From contig OU015670.1 of NCBI GenBank assembly GCA_907165275.2, forward strand, positions 1,019,501 through 1,083,500: a DNA stretch of 64,000 bases, given 5' to 3'. Every line of letters begins with the position of its first letter. The first letter of the stretch is position 1. The position numbers and the translations under genes are program-made. Under the pieces are notes generated by a model. That model was not told the origin of the DNA, did not search any database, and saw nothing but the letters and a program-made list of their open reading frames with translations. Source of the DNA: Zygaena filipendulae. Its lineage: Eukaryota > Arthropoda > Insecta > Lepidoptera > Zygaenidae. Shown one piece after another: positions 43,301 to 50,252 of this stretch.

Positions 43301-46105
43301 AAGGTAATCACTACGTTTTACTCGTACCTACAACGTGTTAGTGAATTAACTGAAAACTAGAAAGTAGTTTGCTCAGAATCGACTAGCGAATCGATCGCAC
43401 TATGTTTTAATATAGGTTATATTTTTTCATTTTTACTAGCCCACGTCTAAATTATTAATAATACAATATTTGGCGCGTACGCCGCCCGCAGCGAAAAAAT
43501 TCGAACCGGTAGGCGCGGGCGTAGCGCTTGGAATTTCGTAGATAGGTCACCTGCAAACTAATGTTCAATAACTTTTAAAATATTAATTTTTTCGAGATAA
43601 AATATATTTTAATCATATTATTGTTTATTTTTTTAAATGGGGGTGTATCAGGTTTTTAGTTAATTCATTAACACGTTGTATACGAGTGCGTATGAGGCAT
43701 CTTACCTCATCTACATTATATTTGATCTTTCATTGATGGATTGTACCGTCATAAAAAAAATCTAGACGGAAAATTGCAAGATAAAGGGGGCAGGGGGGGA
43801 GGCCCGTAGTTGCCCCATGTCCGAACGTAGAACGTATAATTCTGCGTTCAAATATCACATTACTCCCCCTGGACAGCGTCAGAAGTGGGATCGTATTATC
43901 ACGATGGTTTCTATTACGTACCTACGATCCCATATCTGAAAAAGTCAAATTCATAAAATTTATGCTTTCTCAATGAAACCACCACACCTAGGGTTTGCCT
44001 GAGAGACCAACGATCTTTCCGGTACCTTTCGTTGGATACCAATTATGGAAAGAAAACGATATTCGACTTCCGAAGTTTCGAACTCGCGCGGGTGAGACGC
44101 TCTATGTGCAATATTGTCTCTATGGTCCGTAACTACCCCCAATGTCGCGGTCATCTAACGTCAACGACAGTCCCGCTGGTCGCAGATGCCGATCGGCGCC
44201 AGGAGTCGCAACAACAGCACCATGACGTGCGACGTGGACGCCGAGCAGCACGACCTACCCGGCAGGTGAGGAGCACGCAGAAAAAAAAAACTTTAAACGA
44301 GAAACTTGATGGTTCAATTAACTTGTTACATGGAACTAATAAAAATATATAAATAAAAAAAAAGAAAACACTGATAAAACCCAGAGAAAATCTCGATTCA
44401 CGCGGGTGAATGACCGTTACATTTGAATTTTGATTTGTTGAATTCGTCAGCAGGTCGAGAACTTTCGCGTTCAATTTGCGCGCGTAAATTGTTTTTTTTT
44501 TTCAAAAAACAGTTTTATTCTTTTTTAGATAATACCTACCAATATGTACCTATATTTATGACGAGAATCGAATACTGAACACTACCCTGTATTACGAATT
44601 TACAACCCTCGTTTAACTTTACAGTAAGGTTGTAAGCAAATTGATATACCACACTATGGATATCGCATTCAATACCAACTTCACGAGGAAAAGATGGTCC
44701 AAAGTATAGATATACCTATTTAACCTAGGTAGGACATTATAGCTATATGCAACACAATGTTTTCCAGCTAAAATTCAGTTTATAGCGAGTGATACTTCAG
44801 TTGGGAGCACAGTGTCACCGCAGTGTTTGGCAGTGATAAAAACCTCGCGACCAGAACGTCGTAAGCACTAGTAGTAAATCAATGGTTGTAAGGTGTAAGC
44901 TATGTGTATATTTGTACAATAAAGTTACACAGGCAATTTAATGGAGATTTTGGCGGGAGTTGAATATGGCCCTAATAAATTATTGTTCTCTCCATAGACT
45001 AGCAGCGCTGTCGCTCCGCGCGCACGCCGCGTCCCGCGCCGAGTGCGTACGACTCGGCACCGCGCTCGCCAACACGCTCGGCGAGCTTGCTCGGACCGCC
45101 GCCAACAGGCAGGCGTCCGGTAATATATTTTTTTTTACTAGCTGCACCTCGCGGTTTCACTCGAGTGAGAGTATCTTTTGAAAGGGAAATTCTGCTCCTA
45201 ATAAAAATTGAATTCCTATGGTCAGTTTCTAAAGTCAACCCTCCTGGGGCCCAGCCACAGAAAAGAAAATAACAGATAGAAGGGACATCAACTTAGTTTA
45301 GTATGAAAACAGATGAAAACCAGTGTCGCCGGGCGATTTTCGCACACAAAACTATCCATCACGCACTAAAACATCCATCAACGTAAATAAATATATTATT
45401 TATACGCTTTATGGTTAAGTTTTTACTTAGTCACTGTTTTCAAAAAAATCACAGTTTTGGCTATATTGTGGTAACTATACTGATGGCAGCGAAAGAAGCT
45501 TTGGGCAAGTTAGAGCATTTGCTCTAACTTCCTTTGCAACGGTAGCGGAGTTAGCCAAGTTGATATTCTACAATCGCTAACGCATAGAAAACTTTGGTCA
45601 GCCAATCAAAACTTTAGTTTTCAAGTGGTCAACGTAAAGCTAGAGTTTTGATTGGCTGACCAAAGTTTTCTATTCTAGTTTTCTATGCGTTAACGATTAT
45701 AGACTAAGGCTAACCCCGCTGCCCCGCCTACATGTCCTCTAGTTAATTTATTTGCTCCGTGGGCCTAGCTGCATGGGGGTAGGAGCGGTCGTCTTGGTGA
45801 TGGTACGCCTTGGGGGAGGTAATGTCCAGCAGTGAAAGTGTGTCGCCTGATATGATGATGATGAGCTGCGGAGCTACAATATTACGTAAAAAGGAATGTT
45901 TGACATCTTTGTAAACATAGGTAGGTAGGCACCTTCTTATTTTATAATTTCTTTCCTGACCGCAGTCAACGAAGCCAACAAGAAACGAAAGCTATCCAAG
46001 AGTCAAAAAGCAAAGATCCAAGCCAAGCAGCGGACTGCGCTCGCTGTCAAGAAGAAGGCCGCGTCCGTCGCCGCCGCAGCCGCCGCCAAGATTGGCTCGG
46101 CGTGA
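31393..46105 (+). CDS. Unrecognised five-exon gene, putative signal peptide, basic C-terminus
   Basis: Exons 31393-31536, 43146-43235, 44171-44265, 44998-45119 and 45966-46105 join without phase conflict (0, 0, 2, 1) into 196 residues ending in TGA. Residues 11-28 (RLSFLCFLLLFYWNVSDA) look like a signal peptide. Exon 2 encodes GGSAVLFADELKQTLEKYLF. Exon 3 has SRWSQMPIGARSR, exon 4 is Ala/Leu/Arg-rich and GC-rich, and exon 5 is strongly basic (NKKRKLSKSQKAKIQAKQR) and ends in an Ala run. I do not recognise the family. Splice sites are normal except the weak GTAGTT donor of exon 2. Intron 1 is about 11.6 kb and holds many transposons, so exon 1 could belong to another gene; the phase match and signal peptide argue only mildly against this. 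Confidence 0.65.
31790..32362 (+). repeat. Helitron-like fragments in intron 1
   Basis: GTTTGTTTGTTACATTTTCA, ATCATCATGAAATTTTGCAT and two ATTCCCGCGGG-type blocks lie in 31790-32075, suggesting two overlapping degraded copies. A third 3' end (GGCGGGCGAAACCGCGGG then GCAGCTCGT) closes at 32362. Confidence 0.55.
32769..33362 (+). mobile_element. Internally deleted mariner-like element
   Basis: The ends AAGGGTCTTTCAATAGAGAC and GTCCTTATTGAAAGACCCTT are inverted and flanked by TA at 32767-32768 and 33363-33364, as for Tc1/mariner elements. At 594 bp it is less than half the length of an autonomous member. It keeps both transposase ends in one ORF. Confidence 0.88.
32881..33258 (+). CDS. Fused transposase termini without catalytic core
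   Basis: The 125-residue ORF begins MASYTVEQHVQMLKMYYQNE, a helix-turn-helix start with GGPSKSTLQRLVAKF at about 38-51. It then jumps directly to DLSPLDFFLWGFLKSQVY, the part around the last catalytic acid in mariner-like transposases, and ends SRGGHLNDVIFHT. The central region with the first two Asp residues is gone but the frame is kept. It cannot be an active transposase. A DNA-binding competitor is conceivable but untested, and the open frame may be chance in a young deletion copy. Confidence 0.75.
   Translation: MASYTVEQHVQMLKMYYQNECSLVQTLRALRPFYGRRGGPSKSTLQRLVAKFDLSPLDFFLWGFLKSQVYTNKPQSTDALKVNIAQAIAEIQPELCGRVVEHWTTRIRATVRSRGGHLNDVIFHT
33406..33636. repeat. Hairpin MITE family B copy 3
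   Basis: CGGCCGCACTCAGAGTCG at the left; AAATCGAGTGCGGCGG at the right. The inner pair TTGCCGCAATCAGA / TCTGATTGCGGCAG and a TTAATGTTAATTGGCATTTA centre match copies 2 and 5. Confidence 0.8.
34273..34778 (+). mobile_element. Non-autonomous Helitron-like element with (GTCT)n, copy 2
   Basis: Same start (TCTATACTTATAATAAAACT) and end (hairpin, then CACAGCTAG|T) as the copy at 2406-2887, with a longer (GTCT)n tract near 34400. Preceded by A and followed by T, the usual Helitron target. Confidence 0.8.
34800..34925 (-). repeat. tRNA-like SINE fragment
   Basis: On the minus strand TAGCCAAGCGGTGGAGTT resembles an A box and GTTTCGATCCC a B box. There is no closed cloverleaf, so I call it a SINE head. 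Confidence 0.5.
35168..35414. repeat. Hairpin MITE family B copy 4
   Basis: GGCCGCACTTCAGAATCG at the left and CGACTCTGAGTGCGGCCG at the right, with TTTTAAAAACAAAACTGCC inner arms. More diverged than copies 2, 3 and 5. Confidence 0.75.
35420..36005. other. Non-coding stretch in intron 1
   Basis: No gene or repeat recognised. Confidence 0.4.
36011..37690 (-). mobile_element. 5'-truncated non-LTR retrotransposon
   Basis: The minus strand carries a reverse transcriptase ORF and a short 3' UTR that ends in tandem GAATTTT units (36011-36037), as in CR1/L2-type LINEs that end in short repeats. The 5' end stops in an A-rich (plus-strand) region near 37690 with no endonuclease part. Confidence 0.8.
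36224..37711 (-). CDS. LINE reverse transcriptase, 5'-truncated but open
   Basis: The 495-residue frame shows the standard reverse transcriptase motifs: NFRPISVLPTFSKIFEKLI (about 59-77), GVFCDLSKAFDCV with the first catalytic Asp (about 127-139), GVPQGSILGPFLF (187-199) and FADDTS (219-224), then LGITLDAKLQWGPHL. A C-terminal region ends in YNVVDYLNDTDVW. The first dozen residues (Phe-rich) come from flanking A-rich DNA, not the element. The endonuclease domain is missing, so the copy is dead on arrival despite the open frame. The CR1/L2-like clade is a guess from the tail and the C-terminal region. Confidence 0.9.
   Translation of the reverse strand: MSLFFFFIVFFEMTLIDIIALDLVDIFNKCIDCGVFPDQMKYSKITPLFKAGSTTDPTNFRPISVLPTFSKIFEKLILSQLLTYFNKNDLLHHKQFSFTRGRSTTDAGIKLIENIFEAWEESRDAYGVFCDLSKAFDCVEHTTLVRKLHYYGIRGVALDLLTSYLSDRIQRVDVNGKRSHGSAVVMGVPQGSILGPFLFLVYINDLPYLVRDNHEIVLFADDTSLVFKVNRQQSAVDDVNNALSKIVHWFNANNLLLNRNKTKCVRFVTKNVKQVKTRVLINNEDLEMVDETVFLGITLDAKLQWGPHLKKLSGRLSSAAYAVKKIRQLTDINTARLVYFSYFHSIMSYGILLWGSAADIESIFVLQKRAIRAIYKLGPRDSLRTKFSEFKIMTVHSQYIYENLLYVHKNLGNFKKNSDLHNLNLRNKDKLAVPKTRLHKISKSFKGQCIHFYNKLPNDVINLSINKFKKLIKHRLCHKAYYNVVDYLNDTDVWE
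37720..38155. other. Non-coding stretch in intron 1
   Basis: AT-rich, with a short TATATATA run near 38090. No gene or defined repeat. Confidence 0.4.
38165..38347 (+). mobile_element. Helitron-like element
   Basis: GTTTGTTTGTCTGTTACGCT, ATCATGAAATTTTGCATACA and GCGAGTGAAACCGCGGGG are the usual body and hairpin. The CTAG end is preserved as AATCTAGG. Confidence 0.6.
38964..39162 (+). mobile_element. Complete short Helitron-like element
   Basis: Starts TCCTACTAATATTATAAATG and ends with a GGGGGTGAAACCTCGGGG stem and CACAGCTAG|T. About 200 bp; a clean example of the common short type. Confidence 0.75.
39715..39912 (-). mobile_element. Helitron-like element
   Basis: Reverse copy: GCTGTGCCCAGCAGTTTCAC, AGTTCCCGCGGGAATTCCGG, then GTGATTGAGTAACAAACATC and a TATATTAGTAAGA end. 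Confidence 0.7.
40015..40217. repeat. Hairpin MITE family B copy 5
   Basis: AGTCGACTTTAATGATTACT at the left and GTCGACTCTGAGTGCGGCGG at the right. The left outer end is lost, and part of the inner right arm is deleted relative to copies 2 and 3. Confidence 0.75.
40517..40816 (-). repeat. LINE/SINE 3'-end fragments
   Basis: At 40517-40600, (TTTA)n then TTCTTCTTGCACAAAATAGT and ACAAATGGCGAAC: the reverse of a sequence at 61400-61470. At 40672-40816, an A-rich-tailed block with AGGCGGCCTGATCGCTTAAAG. Both look like 3' ends of retroposons. No coding part is present. Confidence 0.5.
41130..41980. repeat. Cluster of three Helitron-like fragments
   Basis: 41130-41302 (minus): CAGCCGCATTAATTTCGG to TATAATATTAGTGTAGAT. 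41570-41797 (plus): GTTTGTTTGTTGCGCTTTCA to GGTACAGCTAGT, with a (TTTA)n interruption. 41800-41980 (plus): a partial body (GAACGGCTGAACGCAATTGG). All are decayed. Confidence 0.55.
42292..42745 (+). repeat. Direct duplication of ~110 bp flanking a Helitron-like element
   Basis: The segments 42292-42404 and 42634-42745 are alike: TCACTCATAA, GACAGA-AAATAGAAAAATAT, CTCGGAGTTTAGACTCCAAC, GATAAGTCGGAACTT. Between them sits a Helitron-like copy (about 42412-42633, ending CACAACTAG|T). Confidence 0.7.
43248..43318. repeat. Hairpin with the 22-mer CGTAGTGATTACCTTCTCTCTG
   Basis: AACGTAGTGATTACCTTCTC and its complement GAGAAGGTAATCACTACGTT face each other just inside intron 2. The same core occurs once at 15217-15238, near the ATP synthase subunit e gene. 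Confidence 0.65.
43331..43678. repeat. MITE family C copy 1 (TA target)
   Basis: The ends CAACGTGTTAGTGAATTAAC and GTTAATTCATTAACACGTTG are inverted and TA flanks both sides. A close copy lies at 58788-59132. The inside holds TTTGGCGCGTACGCCGCCCG. Non-coding. Confidence 0.85.
43680..44170. other. Rest of intron 2
   Basis: No repeat or extra exon recognised between the MITE and exon 3 of the five-exon gene. Confidence 0.4.
44266..44997. other. Intron 3 of the five-exon gene
   Basis: AT-rich, no ORF or defined repeat. Bounded by GTGAGG and TTGTTCTCTCCATAG. Confidence 0.5.
45120..45965. other. Intron 4: Helitron scrap, hairpin and LINE tail
   Basis: ACTAGCTGCACCTCGCGGTT near 45131 is a minus Helitron-like end. 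A hairpin at 45571-45700 pairs AACTTTGGTCAGCCAATCAA with TTGATTGGCTGACCAAAGTT. At 45770-45874, AATGTCCAGCAGTG followed by TATGATGATGATGAG is a LINE-type 3' end with an ATG-repeat tail; the same tail lies in reverse at 58712-58775. Confidence 0.55.
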
Positions 46106-46123
46106 GCGCATGGCCCATGGAGT

Positions 46124-46129
46124 CAATAA
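46124..46129 (+). promoter_or_regulatory. Poly(A) signal of the five-exon gene
   Basis: AATAAA lies 19 bases after the TGA at 46103-46105, in GAGTCAATAAAGACTTC. This suits a short 3' UTR and supports exon 5 being terminal. Confidence 0.6.
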
Positions 46130-46684
46130 AGACTTCTCAAAACGTTGCATCTGTTTATAGCTAGTGCATTAGTTAACGCACAGATAATATAATAACCCTA
46201 CGGTCCGAATGTTTTAGGAAAATAAAAGTTCAAATTCTACTTCTGTTAAGGTGTTCTCTTTTCTTTTTTAAGGACAATCGCATGTAGTCCGTTATGCCAG
46301 TGTTAAGTTATTATAGAAAGAAGAAAAGTTTAGTAGAGTTAAGATTGATATTTTTTATGGTGTCATAGACTGTGTTCGGAGATATATTGTTGGACATTTT
46401 ATGGTGGACACTGATGGACATTTCACACATTTAAAACACAGGGAAAAAAATAATTAAGTCAAAAACGACACCATCAATCTCTCCAAAAACTCAAAAGTAG
46501 ACTTTTTACAGAGAGAATTATTAAAATTCCTAAATGAAACGTAAGGTAATAATTTACAATTTGGTGATTTTACGTACCTACCTACGTATATTTCAATCAT
46601 CTCTAGTCATTAATGTTTATAATTTAGGTAATTAAATGTTATTTAAAACAAATTAATCCGTTATAATGTTGTTAATAAGTAGGT
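46130..46684. other. Intergenic stretch between the five-exon gene and the LTR element
   Basis: AT-rich, no ORF or repeat recognised. Confidence 0.4.
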
Positions 46685-46688
46685 ACCT

Positions 46689-46990
46689 AGTCATGTTGAC
46701 GGTACCAAGTACTGAATAATTTCTCTATATTATAAATATTATCATACTGTGACAACGACCGGGTGGCCAGCCACAGACGCTGAGCAAGCATTCGCGCTAC
46801 ACGAATGCTTTCCATCCGCCCTATAGAGATAAGGTGCTAGGAATTAAGAATAATGTACTCATGTACTCATGTTAGTTTTAATGTTAGTTTTAAGCATTCA
46901 TTCTTATTGTAACGGTCATACAATAAAGACGTATTAAAATGCATTAAATTGCTTTTTAAAAAGCGGTCCTGGATCTACCGTGATTTGTCT
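46689..46990 (+). repeat. 5' LTR of the errantivirus-like element
   Basis: AGTCATGTTGACGG...GATTTGTCT. Contains a CAATAAAG poly(A)-type motif (46921-46928) and a duplicated ATGTACTCATG. Identical by eye to 51888-52189. Confidence 0.93.
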
Positions 46991-47009
46991 GGCGCAGCCG
47001 GTAGGATAC
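46990..47009 (+). promoter_or_regulatory. Primer binding site (tRNA-Ser type?)
   Basis: TGGCGCAGCCGGTAGGATAC begins with the last T of the LTR. It resembles the TGGCGCAGTCGG site that I recall for tRNA-Ser-primed insect errantiviruses. The tRNA is inferred, not searched. Confidence 0.7.
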
Positions 47010-47278
47010 CCTCTATATCCTATCGTCGTGCTCGTGCTCTCGAAGACACAAAAATCGGTCTGAAGTGCGTGTTCGGCGTGTGAAAGGGTATCCATACGAA
47101 CCAAATAAATAAGACTCCAAGGTGACCAGGACCAGGACCATTGCTGGAAGACATGGGTGGCTTGTGAGTACAACCTTTACTTCCTTTGCTTTCCCTATGA
47201 CTTCCAAATATTAAATGTTACTATAGAGACAGAAAATCGCTCAAGTAACGTTATCTGATTGCACAAAAATAGGCAACC

Positions 47279-47610
47279 ATACACTAAATCGGTATAACTT
47301 AGTTTATAGATCGTACACTTCATCGGTACATAATTAAGAATATTTTAATCAAATAACAAATCTATTTGATCTTAAATACTTTGCTCTATTTTATACACTA
47401 CATCGGTATAATTTAGTTTTATAGATCGTACACTTCATCGGTACATAATTACGAATATTTTAATCAAATAACAAATCTATTTGATTTTAAACGTACACTT
47501 CATCGGTACATAATTACGAATATTTTAATTAAATAACAAATCTATTTGATTTTGAAATACCTTGCTCTATTTTATATTTAGGATATTAAGATATTACACT
47601 AAATCGGTAT
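47279..47610 (+). repeat. Tandem repeats in the 5' leader of the element
   Basis: About three copies of a unit with ACACTTCATCGGTACATAAT, GAATATTTTAAT and AATAACAAATCTATTTGAT, spaced roughly 60-120 bp apart, plus extra ACTAAATCGGTATA motifs. They lie between the primer site and Gag, where gypsy of Drosophila carries its insulator repeats; any such role here is speculation. Confidence 0.8.
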
Positions 47611-47768
47611 ATTAAATTAAGAATAAATTGTTTAAATAATAATTTTAGTTACAAATACAACAAAAAAAATATAGTTCTTATATTAAATTTGTTTAAATAA
47701 TTTGTGACTCTATCACTCTATATCTCTATGTAATAATTTTAATCATTTTTAGCGTTAAGAATTAAATT

Positions 47769-50252
47769 GTGTGTGTCTTTTATTATAGTACTTGTTGTGT
47801 TAAAGTGAATATAAATTTAAAAATGGCTCAAAGTGTTCAGGTGATACCGAAAGATATTCTAAATTTAATACCAAAATATGATGGAGAGCCCAACTTGCTA
47901 AATTTTTTTATTAAAAAATGTGAATACGTTTTGATTAACTTTGGTGGTCCAAATAATCCGGTACAATTAGCTTACTTTTTCCAATGTATTACAAGTAGAT
48001 TGACTGGTAGAGCTGCCGCTCTCCTTAGCGAGAGGGATGACATTAATAGTTGGAATACATTACGAGCAGTTTTCATTCAACATTTTGGAGATCCACGTTC
48101 GGAGGAATGTGTCGCGATTGAGTTAGAATCATTAAAAATAAAAAATGGCGAATCTTATATCGATTTCTGCAAAAGGGTACAAAACGTACGCAGTACATTA
48201 TTTTCAAAAGTGAATTTACTCGTAGATGAAGGTGTTAAAGCCGCAAAGATGATTATTTATAACAAAGCTGCTTTCGATGTTTTTCTTTTTAATTTGCCAA
48301 AAGAATTTATCAGGCTTATAAGGTTAAGATTGACGCCACCTAACCTTACTTTAGAGAATGCATTATCAATAGTAACAGAAGAAGTTAATGTTCAGTTTCA
48401 ATACGATTCAAAAAATAAAGATAGACCAAATTATAAGAATTTTCAACCGTCAAATCCAGCACAAAATTCTTCTTTTTATCAAAATCATGCTAAATTTGCG
48501 CAGCCAATAAATAATAATTTTGGTTTTAAAATACCAGCATCGCAACTACCGATGCAGCAAAATTTTAAATTTGGTTTTTCTCCTTATGGTAACCAAAACA
48601 ATTTTAACCATCCACAAGGAGGATACCGACCTCAATTTAATAATAATCCTGGTAATCCCAATTTTAAATTCGGCATCCCACAAGGAGGATATCGTCCTCA
48701 ATTTAACAATAACAATCAAAACTTTAAATTTGGCATTCCACAAGGAGGCTATCACCCACAACCTAATAATAATAACCCAAACTTTAAATTTGGTATTCCG
48801 CAAGGGTACCACCCACAATTAAATAATAATCCTCACTTCAATAAACCTGTTCAAAAGCTAGATTATAATACTGATGTGTCGATGCGTACTGCACCACCAC
48901 TAAAACAAAACTTTATCGAAGGTTCACAGCAAAATGTTTTTCATAATAATGAACTTTATGACTACGACTGTAGCCCTGATTATTGTGACAATAATGATAT
49001 ACCTGTATACAACGAATATGATGAGAACCAGTATGCTGAATACGAACAAGAACAACCGGTACAAAATGATGAGAAAGTTTTTGAGACATATTATCTAGAA
49101 ACGGCCTCAGATACATACCAACAGCCCGTAACAATACATCTTAATTTCGATAGTACTCTGAGACTCCCACATATAGAAATCCCCGAAATAAATTCACGAT
49201 TTATGATCGACACGGGCAGCACGCGATCTTTCATTAGTCCCGCAAAAGCTAACGAGTTCTTTTCAAATTATAAAATTTACGAACCATTTCAGGTAGTTAG
49301 TGCACATACTAGCAGCCATCATAATGAAGCTATACTTATACCTTCATTAAAGACGTTAAAAAACAACACTATGCACAAATTTTACATATTTCAAGTAGAT
49401 GATCGATATGATGGTTTAATCGGTTCAGACTTACTAAAACAACTAGACGCTACTATCGATATGAAAAATCAAGTATTACATACGTGCGATACAGACATAC
49501 CTATTCTGTACAAACCAATACATGAAATTCGATTAGATCCTCACAGCGAAACCCGCGTTAAGGTACCTACAACCTTAGGACACGGTCAGGAAATTTTAGA
49601 GAAAACCGATTTTGGATTAGGAGCTCGGATGCCACGTCCTCTTGTTAATTGTACTAATAGATTAGCTTATACTGTCATTCAAAATACATCAGACAAAGTA
49701 GGGACAACAAAGTTTCGCAAACCATTACAAACAGAACAGTATGACTCTAGTAATACACTGAAAACAAATAAACTTGACTATGATAATTGTGAGACAGATA
49801 AAATTTTAGTTGACAATCCGACAAGACTTCGTTTAGATCACATGAATGACGAAGAAAGAAATACAAACGCCGATACCTTACCTAGGATAAAATTAAACGT
49901 CCTTCATAAAAATTATTCAAGCTCATTAGTCGTAAATGTGGACGAAAGACAACGAAAAGGAAATAAAAATAGTAATTTGAACCCTAAAAGCCCAATAAAA
50001 ATTTCATCTGAATCCGATTTTAAGGTTGAATTAGACGATAAAAATATCAGACGTAGTAAGGATAAACCTCACTATGAAAAAACTGTAGTAACCGGGGAAA
50101 TACCGCGAAATGTAGTAGCAGTACGACTTAAAAGGAGAAACGCTAAAAACTCAATTAAAAATATTAAACGCCCTCCGCAGGCAAGGCCAGCTCGTTCTCC
50201 TACTACTGATGACGACGAGCCAATGTCAAGGCCTTCAACTGCACCGACTTGA
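47769..50252 (+). CDS. Gag-protease fused to remnants of Pol
   Basis: One 827-residue frame. The likely start is the second Met (MAQSVQVIPKDIL, residue 19). Residues 20-215 are Gag-like. From about 220 to 370 it is Asn/Gln/Phe-rich with FKFGIPQGGYRPQ-type repeats. The protease carries FMIDTGSTRSF with Asp at 481 and ends near YDGLIGSDLL. After that only pieces of Pol remain: a stretch ending RLDHMNDEERN, which normally leads into reverse transcriptase, joins directly to NTNADTLPRI, normally found after RNase H; a basic tail of integrase type follows. Thus RT, RNase H and most of integrase are gone but the frame was kept. Confidence 0.88.
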   Translation: MCVFYYSTCCVKVNINLKMAQSVQVIPKDILNLIPKYDGEPNLLNFFIKKCEYVLINFGGPNNPVQLAYFFQCITSRLTGRAAALLSERDDINSWNTLRAVFIQHFGDPRSEECVAIELESLKIKNGESYIDFCKRVQNVRSTLFSKVNLLVDEGVKAAKMIIYNKAAFDVFLFNLPKEFIRLIRLRLTPPNLTLENALSIVTEEVNVQFQYDSKNKDRPNYKNFQPSNPAQNSSFYQNHAKFAQPINNNFGFKIPASQLPMQQNFKFGFSPYGNQNNFNHPQGGYRPQFNNNPGNPNFKFGIPQGGYRPQFNNNNQNFKFGIPQGGYHPQPNNNNPNFKFGIPQGYHPQLNNNPHFNKPVQKLDYNTDVSMRTAPPLKQNFIEGSQQNVFHNNELYDYDCSPDYCDNNDIPVYNEYDENQYAEYEQEQPVQNDEKVFETYYLETASDTYQQPVTIHLNFDSTLRLPHIEIPEINSRFMIDTGSTRSFISPAKANEFFSNYKIYEPFQVVSAHTSSHHNEAILIPSLKTLKNNTMHKFYIFQVDDRYDGLIGSDLLKQLDATIDMKNQVLHTCDTDIPILYKPIHEIRLDPHSETRVKVPTTLGHGQEILEKTDFGLGARMPRPLVNCTNRLAYTVIQNTSDKVGTTKFRKPLQTEQYDSSNTLKTNKLDYDNCETDKILVDNPTRLRLDHMNDEERNTNADTLPRIKLNVLHKNYSSSLVVNVDERQRKGNKNSNLNPKSPIKISSESDFKVELDDKNIRRSKDKPHYEKTVVTGEIPRNVVAVRLKRRNAKNSIKNIKRPPQARPARSPTTDDDEPMSRPSTAPT

